In this document: positions 51,101 to 54,286 of the stretch, in pieces
Numbering within the stretch: the first letter of the stretch is position 1
Layout: each line of letters opens with the position of its first letter
Source: Meghimatium bilineatum
Lineage: Eukaryota > Mollusca > Gastropoda > Stylommatophora > Philomycidae
Length of the DNA stretch: 64,000 nucleotides
Assembly (NCBI GenBank): GCA_034231615.1
Contig: CM067322.1
Location: 68,495,354-68,559,353, forward strand
Direction: 5' to 3'
Program-made: the position numbers and the translations under genes
Notes under the pieces: model-generated
The model's input: only the letters and a program-made list of their open reading frames with translations
What the model was told of the DNA's origin: nothing
Databases searched by the model: none

Positions 51101-51257
51101 TCAAGGGCAGGATTAGCTGATTCTGGTTGCTCAGTGCCAGCCTGTGGAAATGTCATTTCCACATCTTCCTCTACTTCACTCAGTTTTGGCTTTGCAATAG
51201 TATCACTGATTACTCCTGTAGGTGGTTTTGGACGCAATCTTTTTGACATATTTTGAG
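3066..51257 (-). CDS. PLCB1: Phospholipase C-beta gene, 14 internal exons (partial at both ends)
   Basis: The enzyme hydrolyses PIP2 to IP3 and diacylglycerol at the inner face of the plasma membrane, downstream of Gq-type G proteins (family knowledge). I see an acidic linker, Y box, C2 domain and C-terminal coiled coil in the right order. Exons read 51257-51020, 49374-49179, 46774-46678, 44448-44364, 41663-41539, 40011-39857, 38548-38384, 37818-37611, 36160-36054, 27057-27028, 23362-23053, 8482-8367, 4802-4605 and 3337-3066, and all phases join. Motifs include [44 protein letters not shown] and GHRVLPV. The block [15 protein letters not shown] matches my recollection of fly Plc21C more closely than PLCB4/norpA. 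PH, EF-hand and X-box exons are not between 51.3 and 64 kb, so that intron exceeds 12.7 kb; the C-terminus continues past the left edge. Subclass and symbol are inferred from motifs, not from a search. Confidence 0.95.
3428..3495 (+). repeat. Short dispersed repeat with conserved 45-bp core, copy 1
   Basis: A core containing TTTGTCGGACATCCTCTGA and TTTGGTTATTTATAT recurs at 11222-11290 (+) and 52334-52395 (-). I do not recognise the family; it may be the end of a DNA transposon. Confidence 0.5.
4605..4802 (-). CDS. PLCB1: PLC-beta exon: C-terminal coiled coil
   Basis: Acceptor ACATTTGTAG and donor CTTAAG/GTAATC bound 198 nt, 66 codons in phase 0. It encodes a heptad-like charged helix ([50 protein letters not shown]), consistent with the long three-helix coiled coil that binds membrane and Gq. 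Confidence 0.88.
5200..5870 (+). mobile_element. LINE fragment: start of reverse transcriptase (RTE-like)
   Basis: The 5497-5709 frame contains [20 protein letters not shown], the N-terminal RT block (NKAPGxDGI), preceded by endonuclease-RT linker-like sequence. Stops and frame breaks follow (a [15 protein letters not shown] segment up to 5830). No palm motif is present. It is an inactive fragment in the intron between exons 8367-8482 and 4605-4802. Confidence 0.8.
6120..6640 (-). repeat. Two ~78-bp direct repeats about 400 bp apart
   Basis: Segments 6146-6222 and 6545-6622 are nearly identical (both contain caacggcaccaaatcgcc and agcaactattgaacac). On the minus strand both read DAVSQVRKN(A/V)CSIVARRFG. 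The second is followed by a B-box-like GGTTCAATTCC, so a tRNA-headed SINE is possible. The block is more GC-rich than its surroundings. I do not recognise it, and the 133-aa frame at 6357-5956 is unsupported. Confidence 0.5.
6722..7875. mobile_element. hAT-like non-autonomous DNA element
   Basis: The left end CAGGTTCCCAACCTATGGGT and the right end AGGTTGGGAAACCTG are inverted repeats with one indel. They match the CAGnGGTTCCCAACC terminus typical of Charlie/Tip100-type hAT elements. The left end continues with the usual GTCACAACCCC. The 1.15-kb interior is AT-rich with no recognisable transposase. No clear 8-bp target duplication is seen, so the copy is probably old. Confidence 0.65.
8051..8350 (-). 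mobile_element. LINE 3' fragment beside a PLC-beta splice donor
   Basis: The fragment reads [17 protein letters not shown], matching the (R/K)KLQYFGH(I/L)KRHD block of the RTE-like LINEs here, and ends in GATGATGATGAG. The 8-bp sequence tgataact at 8043-8050 and 8351-8358 is a probable target duplication. A second copy of the same subfamily is at 40949-41280. It lies in the same orientation as the gene. Confidence 0.78.
8367..8482 (-). CDS. PLCB1: PLC-beta exon: start of C-terminal coiled coil
   Basis: Acceptor TGTACCTCAG and donor AAAAG/GTTAGAG bound 116 nt. It encodes [18 protein letters not shown], then [20 protein letters not shown], the charged helix opening the distal C-terminal domain (compare LKKQQKELxxLRKKH in vertebrate PLCBs). 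Open frame beyond the donor is LINE sequence, not exon: a LINE insertion with an 8-bp target duplication lies at intron positions +8 to +15. Confidence 0.9.
9230..9430 (-). mobile_element. LINE 3' fragment, another RT lineage
   Basis: The minus frame reads [19 protein letters not shown] and then [13 protein letters not shown], matching the common LINE C-terminus GRPxLRYKDVCKRDxK...WxxLAxDRxxWR. A (CA)n tract (TG on plus, 9237-9254) lies at its 3' end. Confidence 0.65.
10255..10790 (+). repeat. Unclassified dispersed repeat (four related copies)
   Basis: Segment 10256-10500 is related to 59757-60010. Segment 10500-10780 is related to 26113-26345 and, in reverse, to about 55525-55670. Shared landmarks include agcaggatgtagtc, gagaacggaat and ccttttggcctga. 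Coding potential is not consistent between copies. It may be a non-autonomous retroelement. Confidence 0.6.
11085..11290 (+). repeat. Dispersed repeat shared with 17340-17465
   Basis: Both segments run through gcaaaat-ag-taa-caggttact, a tataaaaaacat-caataaaac block and a tatcgg block in the same order. The first continues into the 45-bp core also seen at 3428 and 52334. It looks like an AT-rich non-autonomous element. Confidence 0.5.
11290..11990. other. AT-rich intron, nothing recognised
   Basis: Short A/T runs and stops occur in all frames. The 61-codon frame near 11909 runs into the degraded LINE-I copy. I see no exon signals in phase with the host gene. Confidence 0.5.
11990..13095 (+). 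mobile_element. LINE-I copy 2: degraded, interrupted by a later insertion
   Basis: Before the break, frames read [13 protein letters not shown] and [12 protein letters not shown]; after it, [17 protein letters not shown] and [10 protein letters not shown]. These align in order with copy 4 ([11 protein letters not shown], RNase [17 protein letters not shown]). Many stops and an internal deletion near 12900 mark it as old. It ends gcttaactaactaacta. A 344-bp foreign segment (12281-12624) interrupts it. Confidence 0.85.
12281..12624. mobile_element. 344-bp insertion nested in LINE-I copy 2
   Basis: The 13-bp sequence tcagagttataat at 12268-12280 and 12625-12637 flanks the segment exactly. Removing one copy restores the LINE-I reading (VII then TLYRASKKW, compare [12 protein letters not shown] in copy 4). 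The inserted DNA has no coding sequence; a CATCATC-rich end suggests a retroelement on the minus strand. Family not recognised. Confidence 0.75.
13130..14210 (+). mobile_element. LINE-I copy 3: old RNase H-containing fragment
   Basis: It reads [29 protein letters not shown] and [18 protein letters not shown], then a damaged RNase H and the common 3' end (gtgtcctgtgtaaaatgatg, actaac). It lies about 35 bp after copy 2 in the same direction. Numerous stops and indels make it more decayed than copies 1 and 4. Confidence 0.85.
14210..15070. other. AT-rich intron, nothing recognised
   Basis: There is no repeat family I can name, no open frame of note and no splice-paired exon in phase with PLC-beta. 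Confidence 0.5.
15074..15188. repeat. (AAT)n microsatellite
   Basis: About 115 bp of AAT repeats with GAT/AAC interruptions. It sits at the 3' end of the minus-strand LINE fragment 15190-15385 and is probably its expanded tail. The poly-Tyr and poly-Ile frames across it are artefacts. Confidence 0.95.
15190..15385 (-). mobile_element. LINE 3' fragment
   Basis: The minus frame reads [19 protein letters not shown], then [16 protein letters not shown], the (E)GGRRRGRQKxxWxDNIKxW...RAVEDRxxWR block of RTE-like LINEs. It abuts the (AAT)n tract. Confidence 0.7.
15430..15545 (-). mobile_element. LINE 3' tail, same family as 42412-43450
   Basis: In reverse complement it matches the last ~110 bp of the 42412-43450 copy (tagtagagtgcaccaccaag, then gcagcca). 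Only the end is present. Confidence 0.65.
15545..15900 (+). other. GC-richer segment of unknown origin
   Basis: An open 115-codon frame (15542-15889) with many Cys and His codons has no recognisable domain. Base composition differs from the surrounding intron, suggesting transposon sequence rather than a host exon. Clean splice-site pairing was not found. Confidence 0.3.
15960..16470 (-). mobile_element. Decayed LINE RT palm, same family as 42412-43450
   Basis: On the minus strand [19 protein letters not shown] aligns with the [18 protein letters not shown] region of the copy at 42412-43450, followed by a ruined YADDTVLF-like stretch (RxHCPF). Stops are frequent. Confidence 0.65.
17019..18500 (+). 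pseudogene. piggyBac-like transposase remnant
   Basis: An acidic start ([17 protein letters not shown], then [14 protein letters not shown]) at 17019 is followed ~0.9 kb later by [17 protein letters not shown] (18150), [17 protein letters not shown] (18216) and [18 protein letters not shown] (18277). The order acidic N-terminus, VPG, PxDFFxLFF, EF..F.G.LI..G resembles piggyBac/PGBD transposases. Frames shift between blocks and stops interrupt it; the catalytic Asp region is not recognisable. No TTAA-flanked termini were found. I give no reconstruction. Confidence 0.5.
17340..17465 (+). repeat. Copy of the 11085-11290 dispersed repeat
   Basis: Colinear similarity to 11085-11220 (caggttact, aaaaacatgcaataaaac, tgtatcgg). 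It is inside the piggyBac-like region's spacer. Confidence 0.5.
18600..21600. other. Intron, nothing recognised
   Basis: Short frames near 18607-19104 (both strands) and 19622-19819 have no recognisable motifs. The stretch 19640-20060 is less AT-rich and may be an unclassified repeat. I see no PLC-beta exon. Confidence 0.45.
21600..22345 (+). mobile_element. LINE-II 3' half ([11 protein letters not shown] subfamily)
   Basis: The frame 21979-22242 contains [46 protein letters not shown] and [15 protein letters not shown], the standard RTE-like LINE C-terminus after the RT palm. Upstream (21630-21970) the thumb region is readable but broken by stops. It ends cggcacggcacttgatgatg. Related copies are at 51600-52200, 52610-52835, 60310-60640 and 61995-62065. 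Confidence 0.85.
22345..23050. other. AT-rich intron, nothing recognised
   Basis: Short unsupported frames only. Confidence 0.45.
23053..23362 (-). CDS. PLCB1: PLC-beta exon: Ser/Asn/Gln-rich linker
   Basis: Acceptor GTTAACTACAG and donor AATA/GTAAGTAT bound 310 nt, open throughout. The product starts [17 protein letters not shown] and is rich in Ser, Asn, Gln and Pro, ending [15 protein letters not shown]. It looks disordered. In the family this is the variable linker between the proximal and distal C-terminal domains, and the flanking phases fit. Confidence 0.85.
23588..23732 (+). repeat. tRNA-headed SINE, family A, copy 2
   Basis: The A-box-like TGGCAGAGAGGATGGAG and B-box-like GGGTTCAACTCCC are followed by CAGTAAGGACT and a tail ending AAAATGCAGTATTGACAG. 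Same layout as 1-211, with a shorter middle. Confidence 0.8.
24335..24720 (-). mobile_element. LINE 3' fragment (GH(V/I)KR subfamily)
   Basis: The minus frame 24698-24513 reads [20 protein letters not shown] then MERVLLEG. The 3' end matches the block also found at 36655, 48705 and 28450 (tattccttc-agaac). Stops between blocks. Confidence 0.75.
25450..25665 (+). mobile_element. LINE 3' fragment related to 31545-32454
   Basis: It reads [40 protein letters not shown], parallel to [20 protein letters not shown]...LALEHKLEL of the LINE at 31759-31574. Confidence 0.7.
26113..26345 (+). repeat. Unclassified dispersed repeat, second copy
   Basis: It shares agcaggatgtagtc, gagaacggaatatg and cttttggcctgaaacat with 10530-10780, including the downstream ccctttagggtcccagcaa segment. 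The short overlapping frames here are by-products of the repeat. Confidence 0.6.
26450..26850 (+). repeat. Degenerate minisatellite, period about 46-60 bp
   Basis: Blocks of gata-aaataacatctctga, a tctaaacccaatactgg element and tgttcctaaacctgaga recur six or more times with variable spacing. It lies directly after the 26113-26345 repeat. Confidence 0.7.
27028..27057 (-). CDS. PLCB1: PLC-beta 30-nt microexon
   Basis: A pyrimidine-rich tract with acceptor GCCTCAG and a strong donor (ATA/GTAAGTG) enclose exactly 30 nt encoding [10 protein letters not shown]. The frame is phase 0 on both sides, matching the preceding exon (36054-36160) and the following one (23053-23362), so including or skipping it keeps the frame. 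Identification rests on splice signals and phase, not homology. Confidence 0.65.
27060..28085. other. Intron, possible unclassified repeat at 27480-27990
   Basis: 27480-27990 has a more balanced composition than its flanks but no reading frame or terminal repeats I can identify. The rest is AT-rich intron upstream of the microexon acceptor. Confidence 0.35.
28085..28450 (+). mobile_element. LINE 3' fragment (GHIKRHDG subfamily)
   Basis: In broken frames it reads [51 protein letters not shown], then the shared end tatgttctggaaagaatgtcac. It corresponds to 48270-48705, with a small A-run insertion near 28235. Confidence 0.8.
28450..31540. other. Intron, nothing recognised
   Basis: AT-rich, with a (GAT)n run at 29330-29347. 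The frame 30402-30662 and a colinear readable stretch at 30290-30400 ([18 protein letters not shown]) could be relics of a transposon gene, but I cannot assign them. Confidence 0.4.
31545..32454 (-). mobile_element. Older RTE-like LINE, 3' part; host of the nested LINE-I copy 4
   Basis: From 32454 downward the minus strand reads [50 protein letters not shown] and [11 protein letters not shown], i.e. RT blocks 2-4. After several frame breaks the C-terminal [23 protein letters not shown] follows (31759-31574). Its upstream part continues at 35159-35260, on the other side of the insertion. Confidence 0.85.
32439..32454. repeat. Target-site duplication of LINE-I copy 4 (left)
   Basis: aattgtgagaggctca is repeated exactly at 35159-35174. 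Confidence 0.95.
32455..35158 (-). mobile_element. LINE-I copy 4: RT plus RNase H, 2.7 kb, perfect 16-bp target-site duplication
   Basis: The best LINE-I copy. From 35158 downward: an endonuclease-RT linker ([17 protein letters not shown]), RT with [65 protein letters not shown] and the palm box YTDD, then RNase H with [21 protein letters not shown] and [13 protein letters not shown], and a CCHC-less end. Single-base frame breaks near 34290 and 33535 split it into three open frames (35059-34256, 34332-33259, 33529-32456), so it is dead, but recently so. The tail is ACTAACTAACTAAC. The layout RT-RNase H suggests an I/Nimb-like clade (inference). The 5' truncation removes the endonuclease. Confidence 0.95.
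35159..35260 (-). mobile_element. Older RTE-like LINE, 5' side of the nested insertion (includes right target-site duplication)
   Basis: The minus strand reads [15 protein letters not shown] into the duplication; the frame then continues as FGFRRG after the insertion at 32454. This is the RT block normally written R(Y)I(I/V)EPQLSxxQFGFRxG, so the LINE-I copy landed in the middle of it. 35159-35174 is the second duplication copy. Confidence 0.85.
35285..35455 (+). repeat. tRNA-like SINE, family B, copy 1
   Basis: A head with a GGTTGAAAACC B-box-like motif (35352-35362) is followed by actggaccattctgaaagca, then tatattgtctaga and an A run. The tail is shared with 38868-39025. Confidence 0.65.
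35755..35870 (-). repeat. tRNA-headed SINE fragment
   Basis: On the minus strand, ATAGTTCAGTGGTAGAGCA is a Gly/Glu-type A box and TGGTTGAAAGCC resembles a B box about 60 bp later. The acceptor stem does not pair and there is no clean anticodon arm, so this is a SINE head or tRNA relic. Confidence 0.5.
36054..36160 (-). CDS. PLCB1: PLC-beta exon: C2 to C-terminal-domain junction
   Basis: Acceptor TTAATAG and donor CTACA/GTAAGTAC bound 107 nt. The product [19 protein letters not shown] followed by [17 protein letters not shown] matches the conserved (E/D)ALSNPI segment after C2 that leads into the proximal C-terminal helix bound by Gq in the family. It ends in phase 0. Confidence 0.93.
36655..37010 (-). 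mobile_element. LINE 3' fragment (GHIKR subfamily)
   Basis: The minus strand reads [20 protein letters not shown] and ends with the shared gaacattgtcttcccaatg / tattccttcc block. Located between the exons at 36054 and 37611. Confidence 0.75.
37197..37500 (+). repeat. 42-bp minisatellite that stays in frame
   Basis: Five units of about 42 bp (37197-37406), then degenerate units. The unit length is a multiple of three, and the plus strand reads a 14-residue repeat (for example [26 protein letters not shown]) without a stop for 71 codons from 37191. No flanking exon structure supports translation, and it lies in a PLC-beta intron. Confidence 0.8.
37611..37818 (-). CDS. PLCB1: PLC-beta exon: second half of C2 domain
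   Basis: Acceptor CACTTTTAG and donor GCTG/GTAATA bound 208 nt. It encodes [44 protein letters not shown] and VKDYIPDT. It ends with one base of an Ala codon that the next exon completes. Confidence 0.96.
37839..37894. repeat. (AT)n and (GA)n microsatellites
   Basis: About 15 bp of AT followed by about 35 bp of AG/GG repeats, 20 bp upstream (gene sense) of the acceptor of exon 37611-37818. The GA tract reads as a pyrimidine tract on the gene strand. Confidence 0.95.
38384..38548 (-). CDS. PLCB1: PLC-beta exon: first half of C2 domain
   Basis: Acceptor TTTTATCAG and donor AAAAAG/GTTTGT bound 165 nt, exactly 55 codons in phase 0. It encodes [32 protein letters not shown] and [15 protein letters not shown], the first beta strands of the C2 domain that packs against the barrel. 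Confidence 0.96.
38868..39025 (+). repeat. tRNA-like SINE, family B, copy 2
   Basis: The head GGGGCAGTGAGTTAGAGTGC is A-box-like. The tail ctggaccattcagaaagcaa, tatattgtctagaaaatcac matches 35375-35440. The B box is degraded. Confidence 0.65.
39268..39835 (+). mobile_element. LINE-I copy 5: internally deleted, next to a PLC-beta splice donor
   Basis: Open frame 39290-39814 carries [19 protein letters not shown] and [19 protein letters not shown]; a 24-bp segment is tandemly duplicated at 39307-39354. A deletion joins the RNase H middle (MVVTRTFES) to the 3' end ([16 protein letters not shown]), removing the rest of the nuclease. It ends ccaacaactaacta. The 14-bp duplication actatacagaaaat at 39254-39267 and 39836-39849 bounds it. 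It is antisense to the gene. Confidence 0.93.
39857..40011 (-). CDS. PLCB1: PLC-beta exon: end of Y domain, Y-C2 junction
   Basis: Acceptor TTTAAAG and donor TCAAG/GTATATC bound 155 nt. It encodes [36 protein letters not shown] and [13 protein letters not shown]. The last block is very like fly Plc21C. A LINE-I copy is inserted just outside the donor: the nearer target-site duplication begins at intron base +7. Confidence 0.96.
40605..40760 (+). mobile_element. Small LINE fragment
   Basis: It reads [20 protein letters not shown], the (R)[12 protein letters not shown] block; the preceding and following sequence is too decayed to assign. Confidence 0.5.
40949..41280 (-). mobile_element. LINE 3' fragment, same subfamily as 8051-8350
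   Basis: Nearly colinear with 8051-8350 over its full length (gatcatcatcagg at the 3' end through gtttagccag and cctattagtgatc at the 5' end). Confidence 0.75.
41539..41663 (-). CDS. PLCB1: PLC-beta exon: Y-box core
   Basis: This 125-nt exon encodes the most conserved part of the Y box: [19 protein letters not shown] and [15 protein letters not shown]. The usable acceptor is the second AG (ACAGTCAG/TTATAAC), because only that choice yields VNYNKRQ across the junction; using the first AG would break the frame. The donor is CTTG/GTAATT, leaving the first base of the Asp codon. Confidence 0.96.
42412..43450 (+). mobile_element. RTE/CR1-like LINE with the longest intact RT frame
   Basis: About 344 codons are open: [37 protein letters not shown], the palm box [81 protein letters not shown] and [13 protein letters not shown]. 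It ends cggagatggcacttgatgat with a (GAT)n tail. The N-terminal RT blocks and endonuclease are missing. The undamaged frame suggests a fairly young insertion. Fragments of the same family lie at 15430, 15960, 45255 and elsewhere. Confidence 0.93.
43450..44100 (+). other. Segment of unknown origin with GC-richer core
   Basis: 43680-44090 is richer in G+C than flanking intron and holds two modest frames (43682-43879, 43903-44088) with no recognisable domain. It may be an unclassified transposon. No phase-compatible exon. Confidence 0.3.
44364..44448 (-). CDS. PLCB1: PLC-beta exon: Y domain with substrate-contact Ser
   Basis: Acceptor CTATTTCAG and donor GTGAA/GTATCC bound 85 nt. It encodes [15 protein letters not shown] and then [10 protein letters not shown]. 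After splicing, the Ser of ITSF lies 27 residues before the Arg of SRIY, the same spacing as the PIP2-contact residues Ser522 and Arg549 of PLC-delta1. This supports an intact active site on the Y side. Confidence 0.95.
44830..44965 (+). repeat. tRNA-headed SINE fragment
   Basis: A-box-like TGGCATAGTGACTAAG (44839) and B-box-like GTGGGTTATAACC (about 44880) are correctly spaced for a tRNA head. No other copy of this body is in the window. Confidence 0.5.
45255..45450 (-). mobile_element. LINE 3' tail, family of 42412-43450
   Basis: The reverse complement matches the 3' end of the 42412-43450 copy: agagtgtaccaccaagacaa, gatgttg, cattgcggagacggcactta. Confidence 0.75.
45890..46085 (+). mobile_element. 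LINE 3' end, second copy of 595-790
   Basis: Colinear with 595-790 (ggaaagattaata at the start, ccatgttctggaaagaatat and gtcaca at the end). Confidence 0.7.
46286..46450. mobile_element. Foldback/MITE-like element with 70-bp inverted arms
   Basis: Arms 46286-46355 and 46381-46450 are reverse complements with one mismatch (gtggccg versus atggcca context). The 25-bp centre is TA-rich. The ends read aaggttctacc and ggtagaacctt. I see no clear target duplication. A transcript would form a long hairpin. It lies in the intron between exons 46678-46774 and 44364-44448. Confidence 0.9.
46678..46774 (-). CDS. PLCB1: PLC-beta exon: entry into Y domain
   Basis: Acceptor TTCTTCTACAG and donor GAAA/GTGAGT bound 97 nt. 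The product begins [14 protein letters not shown] and continues [14 protein letters not shown], the conserved start of the PLC-beta Y half-barrel. One base is left over and pairs with AA at the next exon to give Lys. Confidence 0.95.
46830..47290 (-). mobile_element. Decayed LINE RT fragment (TINTKKTEVM lineage)
   Basis: The minus strand reads [23 protein letters not shown], then [25 protein letters not shown]. It follows the RT palm-thumb order (F..LTIN.KKT....P; INKA..AFGRL) of a LINE type distinct from the others here. Confidence 0.55.
47290..48060. other. Intron, nothing recognised
   Basis: 47560-47780 is slightly GC-richer and may belong to the neighbouring LINE, but no motif can be read with confidence. 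Confidence 0.4.
48060..48705 (+). mobile_element. LINE 3' half ([15 protein letters not shown])
   Basis: Frame 48217-48666 reads [58 protein letters not shown]; upstream the thumb is broken by stops (48120-48200). It ends tctggaaagaatatgtcact. Confidence 0.85.
49179..49374 (-). CDS. PLCB1: PLC-beta exon: acidic/basic X-Y linker
   Basis: The exon lies between acceptor TTTTCTTTTAG and donor AAAAG/GTAAAG, 196 nt. It encodes a strongly acidic block ([14 protein letters not shown]) followed by a Lys/Arg/Glu helix ([13 protein letters not shown]). The acidic block corresponds to the Asp-rich X-Y linker of PLCB1, which in the family blocks the active site until the enzyme docks on membrane. The exon ends in phase 0 and joins the GTAG motif of the next exon. 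Confidence 0.9.
49400..49640 (+). mobile_element. Possible LINE fragment (KLxxSYN lineage)
   Basis: [18 protein letters not shown] resembles the KLQVSYNNxFRxLL block near the C-terminus of some LINE RTs. A GTAAGTATT follows at 49578 by chance or otherwise. Short and unsupported elsewhere. Confidence 0.35.
49796..49905 (-). mobile_element. LINE-I copy 6: 110-bp 3' end with 12-bp target-site duplication
   Basis: Only the last 110 bp of LINE-I is present (gtacctgccattacacgttg at the 5' side, gatgatgatccaatg and the ACTA tail at the 3' side, minus strand). The sequence tattaaataaat at 49784-49795 and 49906-49917 is the exact duplication. Confidence 0.9.
49920..50900 (-). mobile_element. LINE RT N-terminal fragment
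   Basis: Frames 50547-50338 and 50267-49953 plus upstream sequence read [12 protein letters not shown], then [31 protein letters not shown] and [18 protein letters not shown], the RT block NYRTISLISHPSK...IIAEEQxGFRxGRSTxEQ. The GFR motif is damaged (GSN). Confidence 0.8.
51020..51257 (-). CDS. PLCB1: PLC-beta exon: start of X-Y linker
   Basis: The acceptor TTTCTAG precedes CTCAAAATATG and the donor is AGCAG/GTGATAA. The exon has 238 nt, with two nucleotides completing an upstream codon and two left over. It encodes a low-complexity Pro/Glu-rich segment starting [13 protein letters not shown] and containing [11 protein letters not shown]. Sequence homology alone would not identify it. I place it in the linker because its phase matches the next exon and it lies directly upstream of the acidic run. 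In the family this linker is autoinhibitory and poorly conserved. Confidence 0.75.
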
Positions 51258-51599
51258 CTAGAAATGTGGATGACAAATATTAAATTTTAAAAATTTATTT
51301 AAGCACAACTGTCACTAATAAAATAACATTCAAAATCAACTATATAAAAAATACAAAAACGACTACATAATTTATTTTCTTATGAGTTTAGCAGGATAAG
51401 CTGAACTGTGATGTCCATTATTTTTTTTAATGGTCACAAGCTCTAATTTAACCAGGTGGGATTCACATCTACCTTTGAAAAGGACACACCTTACTGCAAG
51501 AGGTAATTATTTTAATAGGAAAAATACCATAATATAATACACTATCAATGACCAAATAATTATGTTTGTTTGCATTAATGAATGTAACAATCTTTAGGC

Positions 51600-52215
51600 C
51601 TATATGTAGTATTAATATCAATGATGCAAAATTAAGTAAAGTGGATAAAATCAAGTATCTTGGCATATTTTAACATCAGATGGCTGGTGCTCCAATGAGA
51701 TAAAGATCAGGTTAGCGCAGGAAAACAAGCATTTTAAAATATGAGAAACATTCTAAGCAATGGAGTAGTATCAATGCATATGCAAATTAAAGTGCTAGAA
51801 TGTTATATTGAACCAATCCTTCTTTATGGATGTGAAGCATGTACAGTAAAGATAAGGTAGAGGCAACTGAGATATGCATTTTGAGAAAAATGATGAAACT
51901 TCCATTTACAGTGAAGAGAACTAATGTACAAGTCCTCTGATATGCTGGAGTAAAAAGACAAATTATAGCTAAAATTAGAAGTAGACAATCAAGATTTTTA
52001 GGACATGTGATGAGTAGAACAACACTTGAACATTTAGAAACCACTGGAAAGATCAAGCGGAGAAGACACAGAGGAAAATAAAGAGAGATATTTCTGGATG
52101 GGTTGTCCTTGTGGCAAAACCAGAAGTTACCAACTGAATTTATTAACAACACAAGAGACAGAGTTCAGGAGAGAAATAATAGCCTACGCCACTTGGCTTG
52201 ACACAAGATTCATTG
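51600..52215 (+). mobile_element. LINE-II 3' half, degraded copy
   Basis: It reads KVDKIKYLGIF, VKRTNVQVL, KRQIIAKIRSRQSRFLGHVM, LEHLETTGKIKRRRHRGK and TEFINNTRDRVQERNN, parallel to 21700-22340. Stops interrupt several blocks. It ends tacgccacttggcttgacac. Confidence 0.85.
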
Positions 52216-52333
52216 AACAAATCACATGTAGGCCTATGTATTTAATTATAATTTAACATTTATTTCAAAAAGCAATATAGTGAATATAAAATAAATATTG
52301 AAATATTAAAAATATGTTAAAACTTTTGAGCAA

Positions 52334-52395
52334 TTTTGGATATGTAAATAACCACAAAGTCAGAGGATATCTGACAAGGTGGAGATTTCCACAGA
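52334..52395 (-). repeat. Dispersed repeat with 45-bp core, copy 3
   Basis: The reverse complement holds CACCTTGTCAGATATCCTCT and GTGGTTATTTACATATCC, matching 3428 and 11222. Confidence 0.5.
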
Positions 52396-52609
52396 AACAA
52401 AACTAAGAAGCGATAAATACTATATTAATGTGATATTGTTACTAGATAAGCTAACTACTAAATAGTAAAGCCAATGTAAAATAAATGCAGATACCCTGTA
52501 CTCAGAAAGCATAGCATATTCAATGTATAATAAAATATAATAATATATGATAATATATGATACAATAATGTTTATACAGTAAATAATAATAATAATATAA
52601 TATAATAAT

Positions 52610-52835
52610 TCTTCATGTTGCTTTGGAAGATGAGATGGCCACCAAAATTTAATGTAATGTTTTATAATATAGGGAAAGATCAAGGGAAGAAGAGATAGAG
52701 GAAGACAAACTGATAAATTTCTGGATGGGATGTCACTGTGGCACAAAAAGAAGTCTCCAACTGAACTTATTAACAACATAAGGGACTGGGAGTTGAGAAG
52801 CCTGATCACCTACGCCACGACACTTGATTGAATAT
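52610..52835 (+). mobile_element. LINE-II 3' end fragment
   Basis: KIKGRRDRGRQTDKFLDGMS and ELINNIRDWELRSLITYA repeat the C-terminal end of the 51600-52215 copy; it ends tacgccacgacacttga. Confidence 0.8.
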
Positions 52836-52944
52836 AATAAAATGTAATGTAATATAGTATAGTACAGTATAATAATTATGATGTATAATGTTATATATGA
52901 TACAATAATATATATTATATGATAAATATTTATATATATACATG

Positions 52945-52968
52945 CATATGCACGCACACACACACACT
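52945..52968. repeat. (CA)n microsatellite
   Basis: About ten CA units preceded by a TA-rich stretch. Confidence 0.9.
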
Positions 52969-53339
52969 ACTGGTAGTATAGTATTAATACAGCATTCACA
53001 TACAGTGCCTATATAGAATTCTTGGTGTTAAGTGGTAGGACAAAGTCCTAACACTCATGTATTGGAAAGAACAGGCATTATCACAGTAAGGCTACATTCT
53101 ATGCTCAGTGACTCAGATGGCTGGGTCACACTAAGAGGATGGAAAATGGCAAACTACCGAAAGATCTACTTTATAGAGAATTACAGTCAGAGAGAAGATA
53201 TCATGGTTAACCTCTTCTTGGGTACAGAGACATATGCAAAATACAGGCAATGATAATTTTATTTGCATTAATATCGAATAACCTGACTCATGCGACTTTG
53301 GTGGTACATTCATGTTATCTGTGAATGTCCAAGACTAGT

Positions 53340-53790
53340 ATTCATATATTCTTCTTCAGGTTATATATTCTTTCCAGAACACAGTATTTTCTATAAATCT
53401 TCTAAAATTTTCACAGTTCTGGATGTGTTGACCTATCGCAGTGAGGGGCTTGTTTAAACATTCTGAGATGTCTCTTATCCATCATCGTTTTGGGTGGCCT
53501 TACCCCTGCTACAAACATGCCTGCCGTTATTATTTATTTTATGCTGTAATGGCTCTCTGTGGCCAAAGAATCTAACCTTTCTTATTATATTGTTGTATAA
53601 GAGCCAGCACTCTCCAAATTTAAATATTCTTATTCTTGATTTGTCTTTTTTGATGTCAATGGTATTATCAGAATCTTTCTGTAGTTTTTCAATCCATATA
53701 TTGCCAGTGACAATATCCAGGCTCAAAAGACAGTTACTCTTGTTGCTATCCAGTGATATGTTCTTCATGTGTATCATGTTCTGTGTACAA
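53340..53790 (-). mobile_element. LINE 3' fragment (GHxxR subfamily)
   Basis: The minus frame 53777-53475 reads FGECWLLYNNIIRKVRFFGH; the 3' end carries the shared ttctttccagaacacagtat block (plus sense). Degraded. Confidence 0.7.
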
Positions 53791-54285
53791 TAATCAACTG
53801 TCTTCCGACTTCTTCATAAGACACCCCATTGTTGCTGATAGAGAATCAAGATACACACATTTGTTGGCTCATTTTCATTTCCTGCTAGTGATAGAGACTG
53901 AATCTGAAAACTCATTAATTGATTTGTCCCTTGTCATACTTTTGGTCTTAGAGGACCTACAGTTTAACTCTAATGATTCTGGAAGAGCAAACTTTGAACA
54001 TAAAACAGGTATACATCACTCTACATAAGCTCCACACTTAAGGGTCCACAAATAAAACTGAAAATATCTGAGAAAATTTGCAGAAACTCCTATTCTAAAT
54101 GGATGAAATGATGAAAATACAAGTGTCACTATAGGGGTCTATTAGAAGAAAAGACAGAAGATCTGGTAGGAAGAATATAATTATTGTGTGGAACACACAG
54201 TTTAAAGTGATTGCCACTTTCTGCGCTCTATAGGGGGATTGTGTCTGTAAATATAGGTATTTTTTTCCTTGCAAAAGCTGCAAGT
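53790..54285. other. Intron, nothing recognised
   Basis: No exon, repeat family or terminal inverted repeats that I can name. Confidence 0.45.
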
Positions 54286-54286
54286 G

